Source: JASFHF01 sp050123375
GTDB taxonomy: Bacteria > Pseudomonadota > Gammaproteobacteria > UBA12402
Direction of reading: 5' to 3'
Length of the DNA: 64,000 bases
Assembly (NCBI GenBank): GCA_050123375.1
Contig: JASFHF010000001.1
Location: 62,001-126,000 of the forward strand
Below the pieces are notes generated by a model. The model was not told the origin of the DNA. It made no database searches and saw only the letters and a list, made by a program, of their open reading frames with translations. Below, piece by piece: positions 1 through 10,600 of the stretch. A program made the translations under genes and the position numbers. Within the stretch, counting starts at the first letter, position 1. Every line of letters begins with the position of its first letter.

Positions 1-1
1 C

Positions 2-1828
2 CCATTTAAAGCATCAATAATAGGCGCACGTGAAATCGCATTTGCAGTAATTGCAATGACTTTAACTTTAGCTTCTGTTTATGCACCGATTGGATTTATG
101 ACCGGCTTAACCGGAAAATTATTTTCTGAATTCGCTTTCACTTTAGCTGGCGCGGTTTTATTCTCTGGTTTTATTGCATTAACTTTATCTCCGATGATGT
201 GCTCGAAACTTTATCGTGCCCACGAAAATTTGAACGCTGGTTTTTCAGGAATAGTTAACCGCACATTTACAAACTTAACCGCTGGATACAGATCAGCATT
301 GCAAACAACTATAAAACTACGTTATCTTGTGGTTATCGTTGCTATATTAATTTATGCATCATGTTTTTTATTTTATACCCACATTTCTCAAGAATTAGCT
401 CCGGATGAAGACCAAGGCGCAATTATTGGTATTAGTTTAGGTCCGGCTGCAGCAAACATTCACTACACCGAACAACATTCTAAAAAAATTATGAAAATTT
501 ATGACTCAATTCCTGAAATGCAAACGTATGGAATTGTTAATGGTTTTCCTTATGGCGCCAACTCTTCAATTGCATTTTTAATTTTAAAACCCTGGGATGA
601 ACGTAAACGCACTGCAATGCAAATTCAGCAAAGTTTATTTATGAAGTTTTGGTCAATTCCTGGAGTCCAGGCTTTTCCAAGCAGTCCGCCAAATCTGCCT
701 GGAACAACAACCTTTACTCCAATTGATTTTGTGCTAAAAACCACCGATGACTATGCAACTCTACAAAAATACACAGACCAGCTCATGCTGGAAATTGAAA
801 AATGGGGCGGCCTCGCCAATCCGCATGTTGATTTACATATTGATAAACCGCAAACAAACGTTAAAATCATACGGAACAAAGCTGCGGATCTTAACATCAA
901 TATGGAAGAAATTGCAACGGCCTTAAATGTAGCTTTAGGCAAACCAATTACAACACACTTTAATTTGCAAGGTCGTTCTTATGAAGTTATACCACAACTA
1001 AGTGCACAATATCGCACTGTACCTGATAAATTAAACAATTTATATGTGCGCACCGGCACAAATAATAAATTAATACCTCTGGCAAATGTTGTTGATATAA
1101 GCGAAAAAACCGTACCACGCACCCTAAATCATTTCCAGGCACTGCGTTCTGCTACAATTTCCGCAAATCTTGCACCTGGCGTAACTCAGGGAGATGCTTA
1201 CAAACATTTACAAAAACTAGCGAAAAAAATCTTACCTAAAGATATTCAAATCGACACCGCTGGACAATTACGCCAATACATAACTGCCTCTGGAAAAATG
1301 GTTGGAACATTTGTTTTTGCAGTAATATTTATCTATTTAATTTTAGCTGCGCAATTTGAAAGTTTCCGCGATCCATTCATTGTTATGTTAAGCGTACCGC
1401 TATCTATTGCTGGTGCGTTATTAGTTTTATTAGTATTTGGGGCAACTATTAACATCTATACTCAAATTGGGTTAGTAACTTTAATTGGCTTAATTACCAA
1501 AAATGGTATTTTAATTGTAGAATTCGCCAATCAACAGCAAGAAAAAGGCAAAGAATTTCTGGAAGCTCTTTTAGATGGTGCTTCTTATCGCTTAAGACCA
1601 ATTCTAATGACAACATGCGCAATGATTTTGGGAGCAACACCTTTAGTATTCGCCAGCGGCGCTGGAGCCGTCAGCCGCCACCAATTAGGTCTGGTGATTG
1701 TTGGCGGTATGAGTTTTGGAACATTGCTTACTTTATTCGTCGTTCCAACTGCATATTATCTTTTCGCCGACCGTAAAGCTAAAGATGAACATATAGAAAA
1801 AATCCTGGAAGAAATTGAAAAAGAATAG
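2..1828 (+). CDS. RND efflux transporter permease, C-terminal part (5' truncated by window edge)
   Basis: Inner-membrane proton-driven drug or solute pump subunit of the AcrB/MexB (HAE1) family, which works with a periplasmic adaptor and an outer-membrane channel. The frame is open from base 2, so the gene begins before the window; about 609 of roughly 1030 residues are visible. The first residues (ASIIGAREIAFAVIAMT) are the conserved stretch in the middle of the first membrane half. A large periplasmic domain follows, then the second membrane block (VGTFVFAVIFIYLILAAQFES, GLVTLIGLITKNGILIVEFAN, RLRPILMTT), typical of the family. The C-terminus ends in charged residues just after the last helix. 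Substrate cannot be predicted. An alpha/beta hydrolase gene converges 3 bp downstream. Confidence 0.93.
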   Translation, partial: PFKASIIGAREIAFAVIAMTLTLASVYAPIGFMTGLTGKLFSEFAFTLAGAVLFSGFIALTLSPMMCSKLYRAHENLNAGFSGIVNRTFTNLTAGYRSALQTTIKLRYLVVIVAILIYASCFLFYTHISQELAPDEDQGAIIGISLGPAAANIHYTEQHSKKIMKIYDSIPEMQTYGIVNGFPYGANSSIAFLILKPWDERKRTAMQIQQSLFMKFWSIPGVQAFPSSPPNLPGTTTFTPIDFVLKTTDDYATLQKYTDQLMLEIEKWGGLANPHVDLHIDKPQTNVKIIRNKAADLNINMEEIATALNVALGKPITTHFNLQGRSYEVIPQLSAQYRTVPDKLNNLYVRTGTNNKLIPLANVVDISEKTVPRTLNHFQALRSATISANLAPGVTQGDAYKHLQKLAKKILPKDIQIDTAGQLRQYITASGKMVGTFVFAVIFIYLILAAQFESFRDPFIVMLSVPLSIAGALLVLLVFGATINIYTQIGLVTLIGLITKNGILIVEFANQQQEKGKEFLEALLDGASYRLRPILMTTCAMILGATPLVFASGAGAVSRHQLGLVIVGGMSFGTLLTLFVVPTAYYLFADRKAKDEHIEKILEEIEKE

Positions 1829-1831
1829 CTG

Positions 1832-2662
1832 TCAGACACCTACAAATGACTTAACCAATTGATTGAATTTTTCCGGATGTTCTAATTGCGGTATGTGTCC
1901 GCATTTATCAAAAATTTCTAACTTAGCTTGTGGTATTAATCGCAACGCTGCTTGTGTATTTTTAACAGGTAATAACTTATCATTCTTTCCCCAAATAATT
2001 AAAACCGGCATGGTTAACTTGGATAAATTTTCCATTACCGGTTCAATAATTTCTTTTTTTATACCATGCATATTAACATTCTGCCGCAATAAACTAATTA
2101 ATACCCTACGTGTACCAGGCAATTGCGCAATTCGATAATTGTTTTGTAAAAATTCCTGCGTAATACATGTTTGATCATACACATACAAATAAATCGCTTT
2201 AGCAATTAACTTTTTGCCAATATATTTTAATAACTGGCGAACAAACGACAATGTACCCAGACGCACGATTAACGGCAATTTATGTGTAAACCCAGCAGGA
2301 CTTACCAATACTAGCTTTTCCACAACATTAGGGAACCATAAAGCAAACTGTAAGCTGACTGCTCCGCCTAATGAATGTCCAACCAAATAACAATGTTTAA
2401 TTTGCAAACTTCGCAAAAAATCATCTAAAAATTGAGCAAGCATTGCAACATTATATTCAACTTGCGGTTTATCAGTATCACCAAAACCAAGCAAGTCAAT
2501 TGCAATCACTCTGTGCGTTTTCGCCAAAGCAGAAAAATTTTTATGCCAAAAAGAAACATTAGCATTAATACCGTGAACCAATATAATCGGAATGTCACTA
2601 TTGCCCTCATCCCAATAGTGAACTTTGATATTACTAACTTTGATATATTTATCTTGTGGCAT
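1832..2662 (-). CDS. alpha/beta hydrolase
   Basis: Predicted soluble hydrolase of the BphD/MhpC-like alpha/beta fold family. It has the oxyanion-hole HG motif (LVHGINANVSFW), the nucleophile elbow GHSLGG, a late acid position in WGKNDKLLPV and the catalytic histidine in CGHIPQLEHPEKF, so the Ser-Asp-His triad looks complete. I take the ATG at 2662 (276 residues; protein starts MPQDKYIKVSN) because that is where family similarity begins. An in-frame GTG at 2734 would add 24 residues and overlap the upstream hfq-like gene by 14 bp; neither start has a good ribosome binding site. It is probably co-transcribed with the hfq-like gene. Substrate unknown. Confidence 0.85.
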   Translation of the reverse strand: MPQDKYIKVSNIKVHYWDEGNSDIPIILVHGINANVSFWHKNFSALAKTHRVIAIDLLGFGDTDKPQVEYNVAMLAQFLDDFLRSLQIKHCYLVGHSLGGAVSLQFALWFPNVVEKLVLVSPAGFTHKLPLIVRLGTLSFVRQLLKYIGKKLIAKAIYLYVYDQTCITQEFLQNNYRIAQLPGTRRVLISLLRQNVNMHGIKKEIIEPVMENLSKLTMPVLIIWGKNDKLLPVKNTQAALRLIPQAKLEIFDKCGHIPQLEHPEKFNQLVKSFVGV

Positions 2663-2720
2663 AACTAAACAAAAAGAAAGCCATCCTTGGCCTTCAAACC
2701 AGCAAAATTTTAAAGAAAAT

Positions 2721-2939
2721 CTATTTACTTTCACTTAAAGGAACAATGGTCGCAACAGCATGTTTATATACCATCTGTTCATTAGAGTTATTTTGTGAAC
2801 GCAAAAATATTGCATGTTCATCAAAACCGGTAAAGACGCCTTTAAGCTGAATACCGCTAATCAGATAGACAGAACCAAACTGATTGCCCTCGCATAGATT
2901 TTTCAAAAATTCGTTTTGAATGTTATTTTCTTCTCGCAT
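2721..2939 (-). CDS. Hfq-like RNA chaperone, divergent second copy
   Basis: 72-residue Sm-like protein. Hfq hexamers bind small RNAs and A/U-rich mRNA tails. The Sm1 region is recognisable (FGSVYLISGIQLKGVFTGFDEHAIFLRS) and so is Sm2 (QMVYKHAVATIVP), including the YKHA motif of the proximal U-binding face. Unlike the canonical Hfq at 38681, it has a longer loop between Sm1 and Sm2 (QNNSNE) and an N-terminus lacking the usual LQDPFLN helix sequence. It sits away from the hflX neighbourhood, immediately upstream of the alpha/beta hydrolase gene. It is either a specialised paralogue or a diverging duplicate. I see no strong ribosome binding site. Confidence 0.82.
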   Translation of the reverse strand: MREENNIQNEFLKNLCEGNQFGSVYLISGIQLKGVFTGFDEHAIFLRSQNNSNEQMVYKHAVATIVPLSESK

Positions 2940-3073
2940 TGTTATTTACTTTTAATGAATTGATTCTTATAACAAAACGTAATGATAGACAATTAAGATG
3001 CATTTTTATAGTTAATAATTTCGGAAAATTACGTAAGACTTTTGCTATTTCTGCATTCTGGTATGAATATAGT

Positions 3074-3142
3074 CGGGACGCGAGCTATTACATGATTACA
3101 AAGCCTTGTTTGTCGCTTTGTAATCATGTAAAGCTCCGTCCC
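3074..3142. repeat. GGGACG hairpin element, copy 1
   Basis: Imperfect inverted repeat: CGGGACGCGAGC..TTACATGATTACAAAG pairs with CTTTGTAATCATGTAAAGCTCCGTCCC around a loop of about 13 bases. It starts 22 bases beyond the rpoC stop, in the gap between rpoC and the hfq-like gene. It could fold in the rpoC 3' transcript, but no U-run follows, so it is not an obvious intrinsic terminator. Confidence 0.9.
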
Positions 3143-3163
3143 TCAAAGAATCTCGATTATGCT

Positions 3164-6100
3164 CTATTTTTTCTCTATATCTTCTTCAGTCTTTTCCAAC
3201 TGCTGCTCTACTTCTTCTTCAATTGCTTGTTCAGTTGCCAAAGCTTCTGCAACCTCTTCGGCTGTCTCCTTCATCCCTTCTGCAGTTGATGTTTCTGCTT
3301 CCTTGTCTTTAGCAGCTTGTTCGGCATTAAGAGCTTCTGAAAATGCCTGTTCGATTTCTTCAGCCGCAACTTCTTTAGCTTTTTCCGGAGTAAATTCTTC
3401 TTTTTGTTTTTCTTCCTTACGCGCCTTATGATATTCAAAACCAGTACCTGCAGGAATCAACCGACCCACCATAACATTTTCTTTCAATCCACGGAAATAA
3501 TCCTTCTTTCCTTTAACTGCTGCATCCGTTAATACTCTAGTTGTTTCCTGGAAAGAAGCCGCTGAAATAAATGATTCAGTTAATAATGATGCCTTAGTAA
3601 TACCTAACAAAACCGGTTCATATGTTGCTGGTTTTTTTCCTTCTGCAATTAATACATCATTTGCATTTAATAACTTACTTTTCTCTACTTGTTCATCACG
3701 TAAAAAGCTTGTATCACCAGGATTAGTAATCGTAACTTTACGTAACATTTGTCGGATAATCACCTCTAAATGTTTATCATTGATTTGTACGCCTTGTAAA
3801 CGATAAACTTCCTGTACTTCATTAATAATATGATTAGCTAAAGCACCCACTCCCAACAAACGCAAAATATCATGAGGATTTAATTCTCCTTCAGCAATCA
3901 CTTCACCTTTTTCAACACTTTCTCCTTCAAATACATTCAAAACCCGCCATTTTGCAATTAATTCTTCATGAACTTCACCATCAGCAGCAGTAATTACCAA
4001 ACGACGCTTACCTTTAGTTTCTTTACCAAAACTTACTACTCCGCTGAGCTCAGCTAAAATCGCAGGATCTTTTGGTTTACGCGCTTCAACTAAATCAGCA
4101 ACTCTAGGCAAACCACCAGTAATATCACGAGTTTTCGAAGTTTCTTGCGGAATTTTTGCCAACGTATCACCAGCTTTAACCTCCATGCCTTCGCTGACAC
4201 TTACTAATGCATGTACTGGTAAAAAATAATGCGCGGGCGTCGAAGTATTCGGCAAACATACCTCTTCACCTTTTTCATCAAGTAACTTGATCATTGGTTT
4301 TAAATCTTTGCGGGTGATACCTTTTTGTTTAGGATCAACAATCACAATATTAGTTAAACCAGTTACTTCATCCGTCTGACGATTCATAGTAACGTTTTCT
4401 ACCATATCAACAAACTGAATCTTACCGCCAACTTCCGTAATAATTGGATGCGCATGCGGATCCCAGGTTGCAACAATCTGACCAGCAGTTACCTGTCCTT
4501 CATTGCCGACCGTTAGAACTGAACCATAAGGAATTTTGTAACGTTCTTTTTCACGTCCTTGTTGATCGAATACAACCAATTCACCAGAACGCGATGTTGA
4601 AATAAAACGATCATTTCCCTGTGCTACTACTTTCAAGTTATGCAATCTAACTGTACCATCAGATTTTACTTGCACGTTATTTATAGCTGTAGCACGTGAT
4701 GCCGCACCACCAATATGGAAAGTACGCATAGTCAACTGCGTTCCTGGCTCACCGATAGACTGCGCTGCAATAACACCAACAGCCTCACCGATATTAACTT
4801 TATGTCCGCGCGCTAAATCACGGCCATAACAAGTCGCACAAATACCATACCGTGTTGCACATGTAATTGGTGTACGCACTTTAACTGAGTCAATGCGCAA
4901 TAATTCAAGTTTATCAACTAATTCTTCATCCAATAATGTACCTGCAGGAATTGCGATTTCAGAAGAATCAGGATCAAAAATATCCTCTGCAACTACGCGA
5001 CCCAACACCCGCTCACGTAATGGTACAACTACATCACCACCTTCAACCAAAGGCGTCATTACCAACCCTTCCGTAGTACCACAATCAATTTCCGTGACCA
5101 CTAAATCTTGCGCAACATCAACTAAACGTCTGGTTAAATACCCTGAATTTGCGGTTTTTAATGCAGTATCCGCCAAACCTTTACGCGCACCGTGAGTAGA
5201 AATAAAATACTGCAGCACATCTAAACCTTCACGGAAATTAGCTGTAATCGGCGTTTCAATAATTGAACCATCAGGAGTTGCCATTAAGCCTCGCATACCA
5301 GCCAATTGCCGTACTTGCGCTGCCGAACCACGAGCTCCTGAATCTGACATCATATGAATAGAATTAAACGATTCCTGCTCAACCATTTCGCCCTCAGCAT
5401 TTTTCACTTGCTCTTTAGCCAAATGCTGCATCATCATTTTACCAACCTGGTCATTGGCATGTGACCAAATATCAATAACCATGTTGTAGCGTTCACTCTG
5501 CGTTAACAAACCCGAAGCAAATTGCCGTTCAATTTCTTTAACTTCTTCTTCCGCTTTATGAATAATTTCCTCTTTTTCTTTTGGTACTAATAAATCATCA
5601 ATACCAATCGAAATACCTGCTTTAGTAGCATAATAAAATCCTGTATACATTAAATGATCAGCAAAAATTGCTGTGGCTTTTAACCCAACTTTTCGATAAC
5701 AAGTATTAACTAAAGATGAAATAGCTTTTTTATTCAATACTCGATCAATTAATTTAAACGGCATTCCTTCGGGTAAAATTTCTTTTAATAATGCGCGTCC
5801 TACAGTAGTTTCAACAACTTTTTCTTTTGAAACTTTATTCTGATCCTCATCAAAATTAGTATCAATAATACGCACCTTAATTTTTGCTTGTAAATCTACA
5901 TGACCACAATTGTACGCACGATGTACTTCCGCAGTATTTGCAAAAACCAATCCTTCTCCTTTAGCATTCACTCGATCCCGCGTCATGTAATATAAACCCA
6001 ATACCACATCCTGAGTCGGCACTATAATCGGATCACCATTAGCTGGTGATAAAATATTATTGGTTGACATCATTAAAGCTCGCGATTCCAATTGAGCTTC

Positions 6101-7513
6101 CAAAGTTAACGGTACATGCACTGCCATTTGGTCACCGTCAAAGTCAGCGTTGTATGCCGTACAAACTAACGGATGCAGCCGAATTGCTTTACCTTCTACT
6201 AATAAAGGTTCAAAAGCCTGAATACCTAGTCGATGCAAAGTTGGCGCACGATTCAACAACACCGGATGTTCACGAATAACTTCTTCAAGTATTCCCCATA
6301 CTTCCGCAGTTTCGCGTTCAATCATCTTTTTCGCTGCCTTGATAGTTGAAGCAAGACCACGAAATTGCAATTTACTCAAAATAAACGGCATAAATAATTC
6401 CAACGCCATTTTTTTCGGTAAACCACATTGATGTAATTTTAAAGTTGGTCCTACCACAATTACCGAACGACCGGAATAATCAACCCGCTTACCCAGCAAA
6501 TTTTGCCGAAAACGCCCTTGTTTACCTTTAATCATATCCGACAATGACTTTAAAGGTCGCCGGTTAGAACCGGTTACTACTCTGCCACGACGTCCATTAT
6601 CCAATAAAGCATCAACGGCTTCCTGCAACATACGTTTTTCATTACGCACAATAATGTCAGGAGCATGCAAATCTAACAAACGTTTTAAGCGATTATTACG
6701 ATTGATTACACGACGGTATAAATCATTAAGATCTGAAGTTGCGAAACGCACTCCTTCAAGCGGTACCAAAGGCCGCAAATCCGGCGGCAACACGGGTAAC
6801 ACAGTCATAATCATCCATTCAGGTTTATTCCCAGAATTCACAAAAGCTTCAATTAGTTTTAAACGCTTAGTTAATTTTTTGAGCTTGGTTTCTGACTTGG
6901 TTTTTTCCATAGCTGCTCTAACTGTTAAAGCTTCCTCTTCAAGGTCAATGCCCTTTAACAATTGCTGCACCGCTTCTGCGCCCATACGCGCCTCAAATTC
7001 ATCACCATATTCTTCAATCGCATCAAGAAATTCTTCATCTGATAATAACTGCCCGCGTTTAAGTCCAGTCATTCCTGGATCAACCACGACAAATGATTCA
7101 TAATATAAAATACGTTCAATATCGCGCAAAGTTATATCCAACAACAAACCAATTCGTGAAGGCAAAGATTTAAGAAACCATATGTGTGCAATTGGACAAG
7201 CTAATTCAATATGTCCCATACGCTCACGGCGTACTTTCGATAAAGTGACTTCAACTCCGCATTTTTCACAAACTACACCGCGATGTTTTAACCTTTTATA
7301 TTTTCCGCACAAACACTCATAATCTTTTACCGGACCAAAAATTTTAGCGCAAAACAATCCATCACGTTCTGGACGATGAGTACGATAATTAATTGTCTCC
7401 GCCTTTTTTACTTCGCCATATGACCATGAACGAATCATATTAGGCGCAGCAATACGAATACAAATATCATTAATATCTTTATACTGTTCTGGATTTTTTA
7501 AAATGTGTAACAT
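3164..7513 (-). CDS. rpoC: DNA-directed RNA polymerase subunit beta'
   Basis: Largest catalytic subunit of RNA polymerase, 1449 residues. The N-terminal zinc site is intact (CLCGKYKRLKHRGVVCEKC). The clamp and lid region continues through the RRGR/KRVDYSGRSV motifs, and the active site NADFDGDQMAVH carries the three Mg-binding aspartates. A second zinc site is visible further on (CATRYGICATCYGRDLA), followed by the trigger loop and jaw segments. The protein is about 40 residues longer than the E. coli protein because of an acidic, glutamate-rich tail (residues about 1380-1449). The ATG follows AAGGG. It is the last gene of the secE-nusG-rplKAJL-rpoBC cluster; the 166-bp gap to rpoB holds a hairpin element. 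Confidence 0.99.
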   Translation of the reverse strand: MLHILKNPEQYKDINDICIRIAAPNMIRSWSYGEVKKAETINYRTHRPERDGLFCAKIFGPVKDYECLCGKYKRLKHRGVVCEKCGVEVTLSKVRRERMGHIELACPIAHIWFLKSLPSRIGLLLDITLRDIERILYYESFVVVDPGMTGLKRGQLLSDEEFLDAIEEYGDEFEARMGAEAVQQLLKGIDLEEEALTVRAAMEKTKSETKLKKLTKRLKLIEAFVNSGNKPEWMIMTVLPVLPPDLRPLVPLEGVRFATSDLNDLYRRVINRNNRLKRLLDLHAPDIIVRNEKRMLQEAVDALLDNGRRGRVVTGSNRRPLKSLSDMIKGKQGRFRQNLLGKRVDYSGRSVIVVGPTLKLHQCGLPKKMALELFMPFILSKLQFRGLASTIKAAKKMIERETAEVWGILEEVIREHPVLLNRAPTLHRLGIQAFEPLLVEGKAIRLHPLVCTAYNADFDGDQMAVHVPLTLEAQLESRALMMSTNNILSPANGDPIIVPTQDVVLGLYYMTRDRVNAKGEGLVFANTAEVHRAYNCGHVDLQAKIKVRIIDTNFDEDQNKVSKEKVVETTVGRALLKEILPEGMPFKLIDRVLNKKAISSLVNTCYRKVGLKATAIFADHLMYTGFYYATKAGISIGIDDLLVPKEKEEIIHKAEEEVKEIERQFASGLLTQSERYNMVIDIWSHANDQVGKMMMQHLAKEQVKNAEGEMVEQESFNSIHMMSDSGARGSAAQVRQLAGMRGLMATPDGSIIETPITANFREGLDVLQYFISTHGARKGLADTALKTANSGYLTRRLVDVAQDLVVTEIDCGTTEGLVMTPLVEGGDVVVPLRERVLGRVVAEDIFDPDSSEIAIPAGTLLDEELVDKLELLRIDSVKVRTPITCATRYGICATCYGRDLARGHKVNIGEAVGVIAAQSIGEPGTQLTMRTFHIGGAASRATAINNVQVKSDGTVRLHNLKVVAQGNDRFISTSRSGELVVFDQQGREKERYKIPYGSVLTVGNEGQVTAGQIVATWDPHAHPIITEVGGKIQFVDMVENVTMNRQTDEVTGLTNIVIVDPKQKGITRKDLKPMIKLLDEKGEEVCLPNTSTPAHYFLPVHALVSVSEGMEVKAGDTLAKIPQETSKTRDITGGLPRVADLVEARKPKDPAILAELSGVVSFGKETKGKRRLVITAADGEVHEELIAKWRVLNVFEGESVEKGEVIAEGELNPHDILRLLGVGALANHIINEVQEVYRLQGVQINDKHLEVIIRQMLRKVTITNPGDTSFLRDEQVEKSKLLNANDVLIAEGKKPATYEPVLLGITKASLLTESFISAASFQETTRVLTDAAVKGKKDYFRGLKENVMVGRLIPAGTGFEYHKARKEEKQKEEFTPEKAKEVAAEEIEQAFSEALNAEQAAKDKEAETSTAEGMKETAEEVAEALATEQAIEEEVEQQLEKTEEDIEKK

Positions 7514-7540
7514 ATTTTACCCTTTATTATATAATCTTGT

Positions 7541-7608
7541 CGGGACGCGAGCTTTACATAATTACAAGGCCATGTTTGTTGCTTTGTAATCATGTAAAGC
7601 TCCGTCCC
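7541..7608. repeat. GGGACG hairpin element, copy 2 plus a solo arm
   Basis: Lies in the rpoB-rpoC gap. The arms CGGGACGCGAGCTTTACATA and ATGTAAAGCTCCGTCCC flank the usual ACAAGGCCATGTTTGTTGC core. A detached half-arm ending GCTCACGTCCCG follows near 7640-7657, suggesting a second, decayed copy. Confidence 0.9.
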
Positions 7609-7679
7609 ATTGAGATGCTAATTAAAGCCTCATAAACCATATATAGCTCACGTCCCGCCTAGCTCAATTCTTTGTTAAA

Positions 7680-10600
7680 TCAATCTCTCTCTATTTCGAT
7701 ATCAAGCCCAAGTGACCGAATCTCTTTAATTAAAACATTAAATGATTCCGGCATACCAGGACTCATACTATGATCGCCATCAACGATATTTTTATATATT
7801 CTGGTTCTTCCTTTTATATCATCAGACTTAACTGTCAGCATTTCTTGCAAAGTATATGCTGCACCATATGCTTCCAATGCCCATACTTCCATTTCACCAA
7901 ATCGTTGACCACCAAACTGTGCTTTACCACCTAACGGCTGTTGAGTTACCAAACTATATGATCCTGTGGAACGGGCATGCATTTTATCGTCAACCAAATG
8001 GTTTAATTTCAGCATATACATGTATCCCACTGTAACTGGTGTATCAAATGCTTCACCGGTACGTCCATCATATAAAACAGTTTGTCCGCTAAGCGGCAAT
8101 TCGGATAATTCCAGCATCGCTTTAATTTGCTCTTCAGATGCACCATCAAATACTGGAGTTGCCATCGGCACACCGCCGCGCAAATTATTTGCCAACTCAA
8201 ACACTTGCTCTTCAGAAAGATCTTTTAACGGAACCTTACTATTTGAGTTTTTATTATAAATTGTATTTAATAATTCACGTACTTTTTTATCAGGCGCTTG
8301 TTCTTTTAGCATCACATCAATTTTTGCGCCCAATCCTTTGGCAGCTAAACCCAAATGTGTTTCTAAAACTTGCCCAATATTCATTCGCGATGGAACACCC
8401 AAAGGATTTAAAACCACATCAACTGGAGTACCATCATCTAAATAAGGCATATCTTCAACTGGAACAACGATCGAAATAACTCCTTTGTTACCATGTCGAC
8501 CAGCCATCTTATCACCTGGCTGCAAGCGTCTTTTTACTGCCAAATAAACTTTAACAATTTTCAATACTCCCGGAGCTAAATCATCTCCTTGAACAATTTT
8601 CTTATTTTGCTCGGTAAATTTAGCGTCATACTCCTTTCTTAACTGCTGCAACTGTTCAGAGGCAATATCTAACTGCTGTTGTGCTTTAGAATCACGCAAT
8701 TTGATATCAAACCACCTTTGCGGTGGAATACTATCTAAATAATCTTGAGTTATTTTAGCTCCAGATTTCAATTTGTTTGGACCGCCGCTTGCTGTTTTAT
8801 GCAGCAATAATTTTTCAATTCGATGAAAAATATCACTTTCGCAAATTTTAAATTCATCATTAAGATCTTTTTTAACTCGCTCTAACTTATCTTCCTCGAT
8901 CTGTAAAGCACGAGAATCTTTTTCTACACCATCACGGGTAAACACTTGCACATCAATTACCGTTCCCGTCATGCCCGTAGGAACACGCAATGATGTCTCT
9001 TTAACGTCAGATGCTTTTTCACCAAAAATTGCACGCAATAATTTTTCTTCCGGTGTTAGCTGCGTTTCTCCTTTTGGAGTAACTTTTCCAACTAAAATAT
9101 CACCTGCAGAAACTTCAGCGCCTAAATACACAATTCCTGACTCATCAAGCTTAGCCAATACATGCTCACCAACATTAGGAATATCTGCAGTAATTTCTTC
9201 AGATCCCAATTTAGTATCACGAGCTATACAAGTTAGTTCTTCGATATGAATCGAGGTATAACGATCCTCCTGCACAACTCTTTCGGAAATTAAAATAGAA
9301 TCTTCAAAGTTATAACCATGCCAGGACATAAACGCAACCAACATATTTTGCCCTAAAGCTAATTCACCTAAATCAGTCGCATGTCCATCAGCAATCACAT
9401 CACCTTTAGCAATCACTTCACCTTCTTTTACTAACGGTTTTTGAGTAACACAAGTATTTTGATTGGAACGCGTATACTTAATTAAATTATAAATATCCAC
9501 TCCAGACTCATCGGCAGAAGTTTCATCATCATTTACACGAATAACAATACGGCTAGCATCAACCGAATTAACTATTCCGCCTCGAGCAGCAACCACCGTT
9601 ACACCCGAATCTTTTGCTACCGATCGTTCCATACCTGTACCAACTAACGGCTTTTCTGAGCAAATTAATGGAACTGCCTGGCGCTGCATATTCGAACCCA
9701 TTAATGCACGGTTAGCATCATCGTGCTCCAAAAATGGAATTAATGATGCTGCAACTGATACCATTTGTTTAGGCGAAACATCCATATACTCCACTTTATC
9801 CGTGGTTGTATAAGTTGATTCATTTTTATAACGTCCCTGTACAAATTCATCTATCAACATGCCTTTACTATCAAGTGATACTTTTGCTTGCGCAATTACA
9901 TATCCGCCTTCTTCAATTGCAGATAAATAACGCACTTTATTAGTAACTTTGCCGTCAATTACTTGACGATATGGCGATTCTAAAAATCCGTATTCATTAC
10001 AACGCGCATACACAGCTAATGAATTGATCAATCCAATATTTGGACCTTCCGGTGTTTCAATTGGACAAAGTCTGCCGTAATGGGTAGCATGCACGTCCCG
10101 CACTTCAAAACCAGCATGTTCACGACTTAACCCTCCTGGACCTAATGCTGAAACACGACGTTTATGGGTAATCTCTGATAGCGGATTATTTTGATCCATA
10201 AATTGTGATAATTGACTCAAACCAAAGAATTCACGGATCGCAGAAACAATCGGCTTAGCATTCAACAAATCCTGCGGCATTAAATTTTCCGCTTCCGCCA
10301 CATTGAGACGTTCTTTGACCGCTCTTTCCACACGCACCAACCCAACACGAAAATGATTTTCCGTCATTTCACCAACACTGCGTACTCTACGATTACCAAG
10401 ATGGTCAATATCATCAACACTTTCTTTACCATCACGAATCGCTATTAAAACCTGCATTGCATCAATAATATCATTTTTATCTAAAATACCTTCTCCAATT
10501 ATTTCCTCTCTGCCAACCCGACGATTAAATTTCATTCGGCCAACTACTGACAAATCATAACGATCTGACGAAAAAAACAAATTTTTAAATAAATTTTCCG

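Noticed and set aside
9600..10250. Rifampicin-resistance changes in RpoB
   Set aside because: The residues of the rifampicin cluster read as wild type (DQNNP, THKRR, SALGPGG).
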